Assembly (NCBI GenBank): GCA_011503125.2 | Contig: WWBZ02000001.1 | Location: 2,542,001 to 2,606,000, forward strand | Direction of reading: 5' to 3' | DNA: 64,000 nucleotides | From: Botryosphaeria dothidea | Lineage: Eukaryota; Ascomycota; Dothideomycetes; Botryosphaeriales; Botryosphaeriaceae | Shown: positions 20,317-31,500 of the stretch, piece by piece | How the letters are laid out: every line of letters starts with the position of its first letter | Numbering within the stretch: the stretch's first letter is position 1 | Program-made: the position numbers and the translations under genes | Notes under the pieces: model-generated | Seen by the model: the letters and a program-made list of their open reading frames with translations, nothing else | What the model was told of the DNA's origin: nothing | Database searches by the model: none

Positions 20317-21418
20317 TTACGAGAAATCCTCCTCCTGCTTCTCGATGTTATTCTTCACGCGCAGAAGCAGGGTCGTCTTCCACTTATCAAGCTTCGAGAG
20401 CTGGTCGAACTGGAAAAGCTTCTCCGAGAAAAGTTCCTGGTCACCGCCCTCAACAGCTTCAGCCAAGTCATTGAGAAGCATGTTCTCGCGAGTCGAGGAG
20501 AAAGTGTGATCGAGGTCGTTGTAGCTTTCGAGTGCCCGCCTAGCGCCAACCATATCCTGTACCAAGTCAGCTTTGGACTTCTGCAATTATCAGGCGCGTA
20601 ATGCTCACGTTGGTCGCCAAATGGCAGACGCCAGCCTTCAGCAAATAGTCCTTGACAGACCACTTCATGAGGTTGTTGTTGATGCTGGACTTAGCAACAC
20701 GTTCGAAGTTCTCAATCGCCTTGTAGTAATCGCCTTCGAGAGCCGCAAGATCGCCGACCTTAAGGAAGAGCTTGTTCGCCAATCTAAAAGCGTTATCAGT
20801 TTGGAGCTGCAGAAATGCCGTAGTCACATTCACTCACGCTTCCGCATTGTCCTGCTCGTACCAGCCGGCAGCAGTCTCGTACGCCTCCATAGCGCGCTTC
20901 TGGTCTCCAAGCTCTACCTCAAAGAGCTCCGCAATGTTCTGCTTCCACGTCGCGGCTCGCCTAAAGTTGCCCTTCAGCGTGTAGTGGTTGATCGCCTGTT
21001 CAAGACAGCGAGCAGCATCCTCGGGGTCCGTCTTTCTGTACGTCTTGAAGGCCTCGGTCAGAGTGTTGGCGGCATCGTCGGGCTCGTTCAAGTTGTTCGT
21101 CTGGATTGCGGCTGCGCGCTCGAACGCCAGACCGGCTTCCTTGCCTGTGAGAACAATTGTTTAGTATCGCGCGTGTTGAGAACAGGACACGCGGGGCTCG
21201 GCGCACCTTGCTTCTGCATTCTGAAAGCGTTCGCCGCCTGGATATAGAGCTCCGCCGCATTCTCGTACTTCTCAGCGCGACCACCGAAAAGACTGAAGCC
21301 TGAACCCGCGGAGGCAACGGCCTTCTCTGCCTGCAGAAAGCTGTGAGCATGCGCCTGAGCTGCGCTGGAATCGATTTGTTACCTTCTGAAGCAGCGCGCG
21401 GGGATCTTGTGAGGCCAT
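20317..21418 (-). CDS. sec17: Sec17, alpha-SNAP
   Basis: The adaptor that recruits the Sec18/NSF ATPase to used SNARE bundles so that they can be taken apart. It acts on all cytosolic membranes. Five minus-strand exons (21418-21383, 21330-21207, 21144-20838, 20783-20609, 20556-20317) give 293 residues, the exact family size. The sequence is all helical TPR-like repeats: AEKYENAAELYIQAANAFRMQKQ, KEAGLAFERAAAIQ, LNEPDDAANTLTEAFKTY, WKQNIAELFEVELGD and LANKLFLKVGDLAALEGDYYKAIENFERVAKSS. The C-terminal part that stimulates Sec18 is KLDKWKTTLLLRVKNNIEKQEEDFS. The first exon is only 12 codons, so its intron (52 nt) must be removed to reach the fold. Confidence 0.95.
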
Positions 21419-21815
21419 GATGGGTCGGGGATATTATGAGATCGGATTTGACAGTCTATCAGAGAGAATAATCCAAGGTATCTGGTGGGTGGTGGTAGGA
21501 GGGTGTATGCGTGGCTCTGAGGGGCGGTGTTACTCTTGGAACCATTACGAGGCAGCGGCGGCGCCAGCCCACTTGTTCCCGACAAGCCACTTATCGATAA
21601 GCACCACGTTTCGGGCATGCGCGGACTCCATCTCATTCAAGCTATCACCGTCGCTCGTTGTTGCGCAGTGCCGTAATTATCGCCTACAAGTCTCAGAAGG
21701 CTTTCACTTTTGGTAGGAAACCCGTGGCCCTTTACACACCTACCGTCTCGCGAACCGGCCTTCTCGAAGACATAAATGATGCAACCTGCAAGCTAACCTC
21801 TTCGCTCACAGGACC
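21419..21815. promoter_or_regulatory. Divergent promoter of sec17 and gta3
   Basis: 397 bp between the two start codons. It contains a 12-bp palindrome CTTATCGATAAG at 21590-21601 (listed separately), centred 177 bp from the sec17 ATG and 220 bp from the gta3 ATG. Confidence 0.55.
21590..21605 (-). promoter_or_regulatory. GGTGCTTATCGATA element
   Basis: Read on the minus strand, 21605-21592 is GGTGCTTATCGATA, with the palindrome CTTATCGATAAG at its end. An identical 14-mer occurs at 58122-58135, and one-base variants occur at 25348-25362 and 46127-46141. All four lie in divergent intergenic regions. Confidence 0.55.
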
Positions 21816-22406
21816 ATGTCAAGAACACAGTACGCTGCGCATGGTGCAAGATGTACCACAGCCCTCCTACGCCAGCGATTGCGACATTGTGCAAACCCCA
21901 AGACCTCGCTACGATACTCGTCCTCAATCAGGTCCGCCGAAGAAATCGAATCGCTGCTCTCCAAACCCACATGGTCTGTTAAGGCTCTCCTTCCCTCCGA
22001 CTCTCAATCCACCGATGCACCTACGATCACACCCGCCCAACTCAAACATCTTCTGAACCTCTCCGCTTTACCGGAGCCGAAAGACGGAGAAGAAGAGGCA
22101 AAAATGTTGAAGACACTGCGGTCACAATTACATTTTGTGCGCGCTATTCAGGAAGTGGATACGAAGGGCGTACCACCACTTCGTGCCATTCGAGATGAGA
22201 CACAATCGGCTGAAGACGAGGTCAAAATATCACTTGACGCCGTCAAAGGGGCTTTGGAGCAGGAAGAAGTACGTGGGAAGCACTACAAGAGGATACAAAG
22301 GAAAGATGGCCCGATCAATACCAAGGGAGCTGAGGACTGGGATGTTTTGGGTCACGCGGAACGCAGAGCTGGAAAGTATTTCGTCGTCGATAGCGGAAAA
22401 TCGTGA
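21816..22406 (+). CDS. gta3: Gta3, mitochondrial glutamyl-tRNA(Gln) amidotransferase subunit (GatC-like)
   Basis: A single exon of 196 residues. The GatABC/GatFAB enzyme turns Glu-tRNA(Gln) into Gln-tRNA(Gln) in mitochondria. This subunit steadies the catalytic pair. The N-terminal 40 residues are Arg/Ala/Ser-rich without acidic residues (MSRTQYAAHGARCTTALLRQ...SLRYSS), a good mitochondrial targeting peptide. The family core follows: WSVKALLPSDSQ, TPAQLKHLLNLSALPEPKDGEEEAKMLKTLRSQLHFVRAIQEVDTKGVPPLRAIRDET and the end EDWDVLGHAERRAGKYFVV. It is the nuclear fungal family named Gta3. The amidotransferase partners are not in the window. Confidence 0.85.
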   Translation: MSRTQYAAHGARCTTALLRQRLRHCANPKTSLRYSSSIRSAEEIESLLSKPTWSVKALLPSDSQSTDAPTITPAQLKHLLNLSALPEPKDGEEEAKMLKTLRSQLHFVRAIQEVDTKGVPPLRAIRDETQSAEDEVKISLDAVKGALEQEEVRGKHYKRIQRKDGPINTKGAEDWDVLGHAERRAGKYFVVDSGKS

Positions 22407-22985
22407 AGGAGCCCCATCGACAAATTGCTGCCATCATCTGATGTGCATGCAGTCACCCATTCATTCTGGTTGTGTGGATATCTTTGGGGGTTTGCTGAAG
22501 TGGAGAAGTCAACAAGCCATCAAAATCATCTTAATCTCGAATATGGACCCTCGGGAACCATCACCATAGCGCATCACCGAGATGACCTCCATGGCACCGT
22601 TCCAGGACAAGGTCACATCATAGTTCGCACTCTCAGCGAGCTGGTAACGTGTGATATGAACGATCACATGGTTCAAGCAAACAGGAAAGGAGACCATATT
22701 CCAGAAACTACCCATGACCGAACTTTCCACGGTCCTAGCGCCCGACTTTTCTTTGTTTGAGCCTCAAATACTCGTACGTCGACCCACTCAGTTTTGAGTC
22801 GGTTCGTTTTGTGTAACCGGTGTAGACAACGTATTTGCACCATTCGTTCGTTTCCTCATTAACCTCATTTGCAGAATCCTTGATAAACCGACCTTACAAT
22901 CTTCAACCTTTCCACGCACAATCTGGCACGTGATTCAGTTTGACCAACGCCACCTTAAAAACGCCATATTAAAGAAAAATGGAAC
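22407..22985. other. Tail-to-tail intergenic region
   Basis: No gene seen. CACGTG occurs at 22928-22933, but it lies downstream of both flanking genes. Confidence 0.4.
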
Positions 22986-23711
22986 TCAATCGAACATCGA
23001 ACCAACGCCAAAGAGGTCAAAATCGCGCTCGACCTTCCTTTTCTGGCAGAGCTCGCAAGGCTTTCGAGGGCCCGATGTTGTACAGCAGTCGCAGAAAGCA
23101 CGAGCCTCCATGGGTACCAGGTCAGGAGTCTGCAGACGCTCTATCCTTGGGGTAGCCGGAGGGGAGTACAGATCCCTCATGTCAGATCCCGCATTGGAAG
23201 GTTTGGTCGCAGCTTGTGTCCATGAGCGATACGAGTTTGGGGTCGGATATCCTAAACCCGACGCATGGATAATTCCTGGGCGAACGGTTCCAGGCAGAAG
23301 CTCGACCGTACTTCGGGAGAGTGCAACACCCCCAGCACCACAGCTTGAATTGGTTTGATCGGCTGGCAGGCTTTGTATTGGTGAGAGCGACTTGAGCGCT
23401 GCCAAGTAATGTTCATGCTCGGAGACCGGATTGGCCGGCAGCACGGTGCGATATTTCTCCTTTTGCAGATCCTCACTGGTCTTGATGGCTCCTTGAGGAA
23501 CCCTCTTCTCTATGGACTGTACAGCCTTGGAAGGCATGGCCATGTACGGTGAGGTGCCTACGGTATCATCTGGGAAGAGTTGGAAGTCATATGACAGGGC
23601 GGCCTCTGACCTTTGGTTGTGTCCAGGAAGAGAGGCATGGTCATTGGAAAAGGTGTTGATGATTGAGGGGTTAGGTGCCCGTTGCGGAAACGGCGATGAC
23701 AGGGAAGCCAT
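22986..23711 (-). CDS. Unknown protein with C-terminal cysteine cluster
   Basis: I do not recognise this family. The first true ATG of the open frame is 23711-23709 (MASLSSPFPQRAPN...), giving 241 residues. The frame is open ten codons further up without an ATG. The protein is mostly low complexity, rich in Ser, Pro and Ala, and probably disordered. The last 50 residues are more ordered: YSPPATPRIERLQTPDLVP, then a cysteine group with spacing C-x-C-C-x8-C-x2-C (from CDCC to CELCQ), then KRKVERDFDLFGVGSMFD. The cysteines could bind zinc. There is no signal peptide or membrane segment, so a nuclear or cytosolic protein is likely. Confidence 0.5.
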   Translation of the reverse strand: MASLSSPFPQRAPNPSIINTFSNDHASLPGHNQRSEAALSYDFQLFPDDTVGTSPYMAMPSKAVQSIEKRVPQGAIKTSEDLQKEKYRTVLPANPVSEHEHYLAALKSLSPIQSLPADQTNSSCGAGGVALSRSTVELLPGTVRPGIIHASGLGYPTPNSYRSWTQAATKPSNAGSDMRDLYSPPATPRIERLQTPDLVPMEARAFCDCCTTSGPRKPCELCQKRKVERDFDLFGVGSMFD

Positions 23712-24738
23712 GTGACTTGCGGGCGACAAGCAGGAGTCCAATGCGTAGTAGCGACAGCAGCAGCAGCAGTTGATCGCAGAGGTCGGAGTGGTCTTGGCAA
23801 AACAGGGGAAGACTATTGAGAACGTGGTTGGTTGGTGCCAGGGGTGTGATTGAGAGGGGCAGAGGAGAGAGGAATGGCGGAAGAGGAGGGCTGAGGGGGA
23901 GAGTTGGGCTTATAAGGCAAGTAGCGAGGTAGGTCTTGGCGGCCTCCCGCTGGTGCACCCCTACCTCCTACCCACCCCACCTGCGTCTAGCACTGATCGG
24001 CTCTATTGCGCTTGATCAATCGGGACCCTGCAAAGCAACAAGAGTGCACTGGAGGGCTTCTGGGCTTGCGAGAAGACGTATCTTCTTTGGTAGAACCTTT
24101 GGGTGTCACACAGATGGGAGCCTGGGGGAGTGGGACTCCTTCTTGTGCAAGCGGAGTGATGAGGTGCACATTACCATTCCGAGCTTCTGAAGACCCGGTG
24201 CATTGATGACGGGAAGTTCCCTCTACGAGAGCAGCCAGTCAGGCTCTCGTGCAACCGGCATGTGCATATATGGGTGGGCGCTGGGCATACAGTCTGGGAA
24301 TACTCGAGCGGTTGCCTGCAGTTGTTGGAATCTTGTAAATGATTTCAGCTGAACAATGTCAGGATTTACATCGCAAGTGTGTGGCCATGCACTTGTATGT
24401 GGTGGTTATTTCGTGGGGTGCGCGGTCTGAAGAGATGGTGGGTGACTGGAAGTGAAGGAGACAGTGCAATTTTATCAGCTGACATGAGTTCTCCAATGTC
24501 GATACCGGGAAACAGCTACACACCAGCAACGAATAGCGTGAATCTGAATAATTTTTTTTAAACAACAGTCGATCTCATTATCTTACAGGTGTTAAATCGT
24601 CCGAAAGCGCTGGTTGTTTTCCCGGCACGTGATATGTCGCTCTACGTGGTCCAGAAGTGCAGTCAGGTTGAATCTCGTTGTACGATGGGCTCGAATACCT
24701 AAAGAGCCATTGTGCAGCTGATATGTCTCCTCTGGCCT
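23712..24738. other. 1 kb intergenic
   Basis: The promoter side of the cysteine-cluster gene and the 3' flank of the next gene. It has a short CAG-type repeat near 23757-23771 and an E-box CACGTG at 24625-24630. No coding sequence is supported. Confidence 0.4.
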
Positions 24739-25251
24739 TTACTTTGAGTTTTCTTGGGATTTCGTTGTAGATAATGATTGTTCGAGAGGCTTTGGCGCGT
24801 CTTGTCTGGGTTGCTCCGCCTCATTGTTTGCTTTGCTGCCTGGCCACGCTAAGCCCCAGCTTTCGAACCAAGATCCAGAGCCTGAGGCATATTTTGAAGC
24901 GGCTACTTTCTGGGGAACTTCTGGGGCTATGCTCTTCAACTTCTCCGGCTCCGCACTGTTCGCAGCTGCTTCTGGTTTCGCAAGATCCTGAGATGCATCC
25001 GACTGCAGGTTGCTGCTATCTATCATTAGTTGTGGATAAGCAGAGAGAAACTTATGTGGACGCACTGCTGCTTCTCGAATGTCTTTTCTCGTCGCTCCTT
25101 TTGCTCCCTGAGAGCCGGTTCAAAGGCGTACATGCCTAGAGAGATCACGTCAGCGACGGCATGGCCAATGGAGGACGGCGAAAGCATTACCATTGAATAT
25201 ACCAAGACCTGTTACAATAACGAGAGGTATAATCGTGTTAATTCTCGACAT
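24739..25251 (-). CDS. Small single-pass membrane protein, unknown function
   Basis: Three minus-strand exons (25251-25191, 25135-25066, 25015-24739) give 135 residues. All exon ends are in phase, and the last intron uses GTGCGT...CTAAT...TAG. The N-terminus MSRINTIIPLVIVTGLGIFNGMYAF is a short membrane anchor, followed by a charged helix EPALREQKERREKTFEKQ and a long Ser/Ala/Glu/Lys-rich tail. This design (short N-terminal anchor with no other fold) is common among small fungal mitochondrial-membrane proteins, but targeting is inferred only. It is divergent from mus7, 254 bp apart, with the TATCGATA element between them. Confidence 0.65.
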
Positions 25252-25347
25252 GTCGATGCGCCTTTCGTGATGACTTGCGGTTAGAATTGTGGTAACGCCT
25301 CGAAAATCGGAAATCATGTAAGTCAGCGGCGCTACTGCCTGTAGCCT

Positions 25348-25362
25348 TATCGATAAGCCACC
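25348..25362 (-). promoter_or_regulatory. GGTGGCTTATCGATA element between divergent genes
   Basis: On the minus strand, 25362-25348 is GGTGGCTTATCGATA: the shared 14-mer with one extra G. The palindrome CTTATCGATAAG spans 25346-25357. It lies 97 bp from the small-protein ATG and 150 bp from the mus7 ATG. Confidence 0.5.
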
Positions 25363-25505
25363 ATCCCTGCGACGCGTTCTCGCGTCGCGCGTCACCCCGG
25401 CGCGGCTTTACGTCTGTGATCGTCTCCGGCTGCTGTACGACAGCACAAACCTCACCCTCGGCTCTACAGTTTCTGGAGGGCCAACCGCTATGCTAACCGG
25501 TCTCC

Positions 25506-28500
25506 ATGTCGAATTGGCGGATCAAAGGCTACGTCCAGGACTCAGATGAGGAGGAGGACCTCGATCTTGGCGATGCCTACGCTCCAAAGCCGCTGGAGGT
25601 ATGTACAGCAGACGTTGGAAGGCCGGAGACGACCACAGCTCCACAATCGAGTCACCACCAAGCCGTGGACGATACGATCGCAAACCCACCAGGAAGCCGG
25701 GATGAGCTCGCCTTGGAAAGCTCGCAGAATGCGCTGGTCAACCGAACCAAGTCTTCTTCGGATGCCTCCCATGCGAATCCTTCATCGGCCGTGGAGGCAA
25801 TTGCCACGCGAGCTGGAATTTTGTCACATTGTGATTCCACCAATGACAAATATGGTGCACCCATCTCTTCAATTGAAATCCCCTACGGCGATCACCCTCA
25901 CTCTGAGGCCCCAACGACAGGCTCGGCCAACGCATTGTCCCGAAAGTCTCTCGCCACTCAGCTCTTTTCGGAGGAACAGATGACTTCTACGCCGGGGCGC
26001 GGTCGGCAAAGTCGATCATCAAGACCAGCTACACCCACTTTGCAAGATGACGACCTGAACGAGCTGCAGCGCGATTGGCCCCTGGGGCTAAACGGAACAT
26101 CCTCTACGGCCTCTAGCCCTCTTAGTGATGCTCGTTCCGATATTGAGCCGCCAGATTGGATGCAATCGTCTCCACCTATGGTTACAGCTCCAAGGGAACC
26201 GCCACAAGACATCACTGGTACAGGTCGGCAATTAGTTGAGGTCGGTATACCTCCTTGCCGGGGATCCCAGCTTGACCAAGCAGCATTCGATCAGTTGGAC
26301 GACGCAGAGAAGACCAGGATAAGACGAGCTCTCAGGAAAAGAAATCCAATACAGCTCCACCCCTACCTTCTCGAGGCGGAAAAGTACCGACAGAACCTCA
26401 AGGCAAGAGGGTTGAAGCCAGTCAATATTGGCGTAGAGCACCATAGGCACCATGAGAAGCAGCATGAGAGGCTACCTGAGAAACAAAATGGAGATACCGA
26501 TGATAATTCTCAAAATTTGGATTCTCAGGACAGAGAGTTCGTGATGGACGATACTCAATCAAGCGACGTACGGCAGAGCTCTCCAGGCGACCTCCCATCT
26601 TCACCTCCTCGCGGTGTTCAAGGAACGTTGCTGCTAGCGCGACCAAATTCCCAGCCAGGTGTGAGCAGTGGTGGTGTGGATGTTGACGACGAGGACTTTG
26701 AGTTTCCGGATTTAAGTGTTCTCTTGCAAAGAAAACATCATGGAAGCGTGCAACAAGGCTTCAAGCGGCGGAAAACCTTGCACACCTTCTCAAGAAAGGG
26801 AGCACTCAACAGGACTAGCTCCCTTCCCCAATCTCCGCACGCGATTCCGCCCAACCGACTGGAGCAAGACCGCGGAGTGCTCGAAATCCCGCCCTCCCCG
26901 CCGGCCTCAGAGACTCCTCCAATTAATGATCAGCTACCCCAGAAACCCCATGTGCCACCTAGATTACGGCTTCTATCTCCAACCAGGATTCTTCAGCCTC
27001 CAACACCAGCCATGTCATCTACAAGACGACAACCTCAGACAATGGTCATCAATTCTGACTCAGACGATGAGCCACCAATCAGTACAGCAAGGCACCGTGG
27101 CTTTCAACGTACAAATTCCCATGCTGCACTCTCTGGTTCCTCTTCCGGATCGGGTGAAGATGAAGATCAGGAACTGCAACATGTAAAGAAGCGGATCAAA
27201 GGTGTTCTTCCCGCGTCGTGGTTGAGACTCGACAAACAGGCACAAGCAAACAAGAAGCCTAAAGCAAACCATGCACATCGACGGCGGGCTTCTAACGCTT
27301 CTACCGAAATGGGGAGGGCGACACCTACATGGCCGTCACGCCGTGCCAGCCCGGTTTTGGCAATGGGAACGGGCGATCAACAGGGCCCAATGGGCATCAA
27401 CGATGACCTCGCCGGATCAGATACGGATTCGAATTCAACAATTGCTCCACGGGCCCGGCAAAACTTGAGCCTCGAGCTTGGTTTTGCCGACAGCTTTGAC
27501 AACTTGGAGAATTTCGAGGTCCAAGAACATGACTGGGTTGACCCGATGCTTCCTTCAGGATCCCGTCAAATTGGTAGCAAAAAGACAAGACGAAAGCGCC
27601 AGTTGAAAATGACTGATTCTGTTCGTGGTACTACAAAACGACCTCGGCTTGATAGTTTTGACAGGCCAGACCGGACTGATTTCGCCCGATCTAGAGAATC
27701 ACACCAGAAATCAAGCGCCAAAGAACGGCGGCAATCAAGACATCAGCCTAGACTTAAGCCCCCAAACCTGAGTATTCTCGATGCGCCCGTTCTTAACAAC
27801 TCAGAGTCTGCGCAGATCCCGCAGTTCCTCAGAATAGCTGCTCGTCAAGTTCGTCGGCAACCAAACAAAGGAAGACATAGCCCTGCCAACAAGCACATCA
27901 GACTCCAGAACGAGGCGGACACCGAAGACGCCCACTCGACTCTTCGGGCTTGGCGGGCCGGCAAGGTCAGGCCATCGACAAGATATGAACATGACATTCC
28001 GGATACCCGTCTACCATTATCGGACCTTGTTGCCAATCAGCAAGGGATGTTACATCAGCAGCAACTGCCGAGACCCCAAAAGCTGGGAGGGGAAAGGGCT
28101 CAGAGGATGGAACATGTTGCGGATTCGAAAGCTCCTCTGAAACAAAATAGACAACCACGCATGCACCAAATCAAGCTCAATCCGGTAGTGGTATCGAGAA
28201 ACACGTCAACAACTCCTTCCTCGAGGTCGAGGCGGCCAAACCTAGCTGTCAGCATTGCCCGCAGACCTACAATGCAGAAGCCGAAGGCAAAGCAGCCGGA
28301 GTACAGAACTGCTCAACTTGAGAGACCTGAGAATGACTACGATTCCCGGAATAGAGCTGCTGCGTTCCAGAAAAAGCTCAACCAACTGGATCGTATGTAT
28401 GCCACCGCCACTCAGCTTCAATTCCAAGATGCTTGGACCGGAAAAAGTCGGACTCCCAAGCTGGCGAGATTTCTTGAAGATGAAGACCAGGTTGCACCTT

Positions 28501-31500
28501 TACCAATTCCTGAACTTTCGCCAGATAAAGTCGTCGCAAGCGTAGAAACAGATCCTCCGCAACCTGCTCCAAAACCAAAGAGAAAGACCAAGGCCAAAGT
28601 CCAACGTATCGATGTGGACACACGTGAATACAGGCAGCCGAGTGAACCTCTCCCTCCTGTCCGAGAGGACTCTTCTCTGCCGTCAGTTCAACCGGTAGAG
28701 GTTGAAGCTCCCAGGCTGGAAGGACTCGGCGGCTTCGGGACCCGATACTCCACAGACTTCGACATTGCGCCTTTATGGACAGGCACTTTCTTCCATGAAA
28801 GTACATTTATTGGCAGCGGAGAGTTCCAACAATCTTTGCTCTTTGATCGCCGTGACCTGGATATGCCATGTGGTCTCTCCAGTTTTACCCACGATGGGAC
28901 TTTCTTCCGCTGGGGTGCCTGGACGGAAGATGTTGCGTCGGAAATGACGTTGCTTCTGTCATCCATTGCCTCTCGCGTGGAAACAGCTCAGAGCACTTCT
29001 CAGGGCGCAGGGTCAGAAGATACGGTAGCAATCGCTCTCGTAGACTTTCTCTGTGTTCTGAGAAATGTTGTGCGATATTTGGCTACGCATGTTCATTTCC
29101 TGGACCCTGTTGACCGCCGTTCATTTGTGGCTAGAATGCACAGCTTGCTCAATTCTGCCACCAGTAACGTTTTGGCAGACCTTGCTTATCTTCCTCAGGA
29201 TGTCTTCTCAGGCAACAGCACTGGAAGAACGAGATTTCGGTTGCCAATCATGCTCCTGCTGCTCGTGCACCAAGTTTCCCGGATTGCTGAACATCCCCAG
29301 GTCGACACTTCAATGAAGAAGAACCTGGACCTGCTCTTCAAAGCACTCGTCAAATCCGTCTTGCAGTTGATCTTGAGAAAAGGTATGGGTGAAATCCGCA
29401 AATACATCGACGAGAATCGCCGTCACACAGCCCGTGAGCAAGGAATCCGCGAGGACCGGCTTGCCATCGAGAGCCTTGTCATCATCTACCACTTACTTGG
29501 TACGCACAAGTCATCGCAATGGTGTTTTTGGGGCCTTGTCAAGGAAGAATGGGGGCCTTCTCTGTCGAGAATCAACCACGTCCAGTCATTCGAGCGGCTG
29601 TGGTATGACACCTTCGCCTTGCTCCCTTACCTTGAGATTGACGCCGGTGGTCTCATCAAAGCAAGTCACCGCTTTCAATCCGTCCAGGGTGATTGGTCTG
29701 TGGTTGTACCGCTTCTGAACCGGGTGTTCGCGCTATATCCTGAGACCGCAAAGACAAACGAAGTATCCGTTAATGTCTACCTCCGGGCTTGCCTCACGAG
29801 ATGTTACAACCTCATCCACTCTTGGGGATGGAAAAAGTGCGACATCTTGCTCACGAGTGTCTTCGACTTCTTTTCACGTAGAGGTTTCAAACATCTACAA
29901 AATGAAGAAAGCAAGGGTTCTCCACGCTTCTTGGAGGATCTCCACGAGCATCCTAATCTCAATATCCAGCCAGATGATCGAGCTTTTCATGTGTTTCTAA
30001 AGACTTTGGCGACCGGCTTCGGCGGTTTGAGGAATTCTTGCACGGCAAGACAAATCCAAAACATTGCTTGGCGGCTCGTGCCAAACCACCGAAGGACATA
30101 CCACAAGGAAGAAGCCTTGAGACAAGAAGATTTGGATGGATTACGGAATCAACATGATCTTCTCTGTACCCTCTACTGGGCATCTCCTCCTGGCTTCCGT
30201 CCTCGGTTGACGTCCCTCCGGAATCTCGTGGATCAGACTCGTTCCCATCGAGAAGTCTGTCGTCTTAGCGTGCGCGCTTGGTCAAACCTAGCCAGGTACC
30301 AGATTTCTACCGATGAAGGGATGCAGGGTCTAGAGCCGTTCGCAGATTGGTTCAAGGAAATCATCTCTCAAAATCTTACTCAGTACAAGCTGGCTAGATC
30401 TGAAGCAGAAGGTCAATACGAAACAGCGCGGTCTCTTGGCCATGAGGGAATTTCGGCAGAGCATCTTCAGCTGACCATCAAGAACAACCAAGCTCAGATC
30501 TTAGCCACGCTTACAGATGCTGTCTATGGGATGAAGGCTACGATCAACACAGCTAACGACGCGGATTGCGCTACGTCTTTACTCCGCGATTCTGCTATTA
30601 CTGATATCTTCAAAGTGTTTGACGCGAAGAATCCACAGACTAGCAAGCTCATTGTCGACGTCTTACAGATCTTCCAGACCTATCTCGAACTCCTTCAGAG
30701 AAAGAAGCCACAGTTGGAGATCCAAGAGACTAGCGAAGACAGTCAGGACTACGGTGGGAGTTTCAGCCTGGAAGATGTTGAGCAAATCGCACCAAGCGAC
30801 ACTAATGGCTCGGATCCCTCAATTGACTTCATCAATGACGCTGTGTGGCACTTGGTCTCAAGCTGTTTTGGAGCCGAATCATCGCCAGACGACACCCTGC
30901 TTGTGGCCGTGGTTGAGACATGGAGCATGATTGCACGGCGTCTGGTGCAAAAGGGCTTAAGAGGGTGGAGTAACTTCCTGGACTCATACAACGCGAATTC
31001 CTGGAGGCAGCTGCAGGACACGGAGCAAACTCGCAAATACAGTGCTCTTTTCATGTCGACTGTCTTAGCTCAGGACCCCAGTAGCTACGACGATAACAAG
31101 GATAACATGCTTTGGTCCTGGTTCGTATCGCTTGTCGAGCGAGAGTCTATGTTGAAGTTCCAACATCGCCTCACAACTAGTCTCATCAACAGAGATCCAG
31201 ACCATCCGCTCTTTAGGAATCTGCCCTTCTTGAAGGATTCCAAAACAACCTGCGTTGATGTCAAGCTGCCTGAATTTCGTCAGCGGCGTCTAAACTTGAT
31301 CTCTAGTGTTCTAGCGAACATGCGCGACGACTACGAGTCAGCGATGCAATCAAGCAATCGGGATCTTCCAGGACTGCGTAGGGAGTACAGCGGGCTTCTC
31401 AAGCATTTCATGGCGACAATGAAGAAGAACTATCAGGACCTGGGACAAAACTCTGGTCTCAAGAGTGCATATGTGGAATTCGTACAGAACGTTGTTGAAT

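Noticed and set aside
16259..21418. Functional cluster of membrane-traffic genes (vti1, Mil1-like, sec17)
   Set aside because: All three act in vesicle traffic, but they are on mixed strands with separate promoters. Chance proximity is enough explanation without synteny data.
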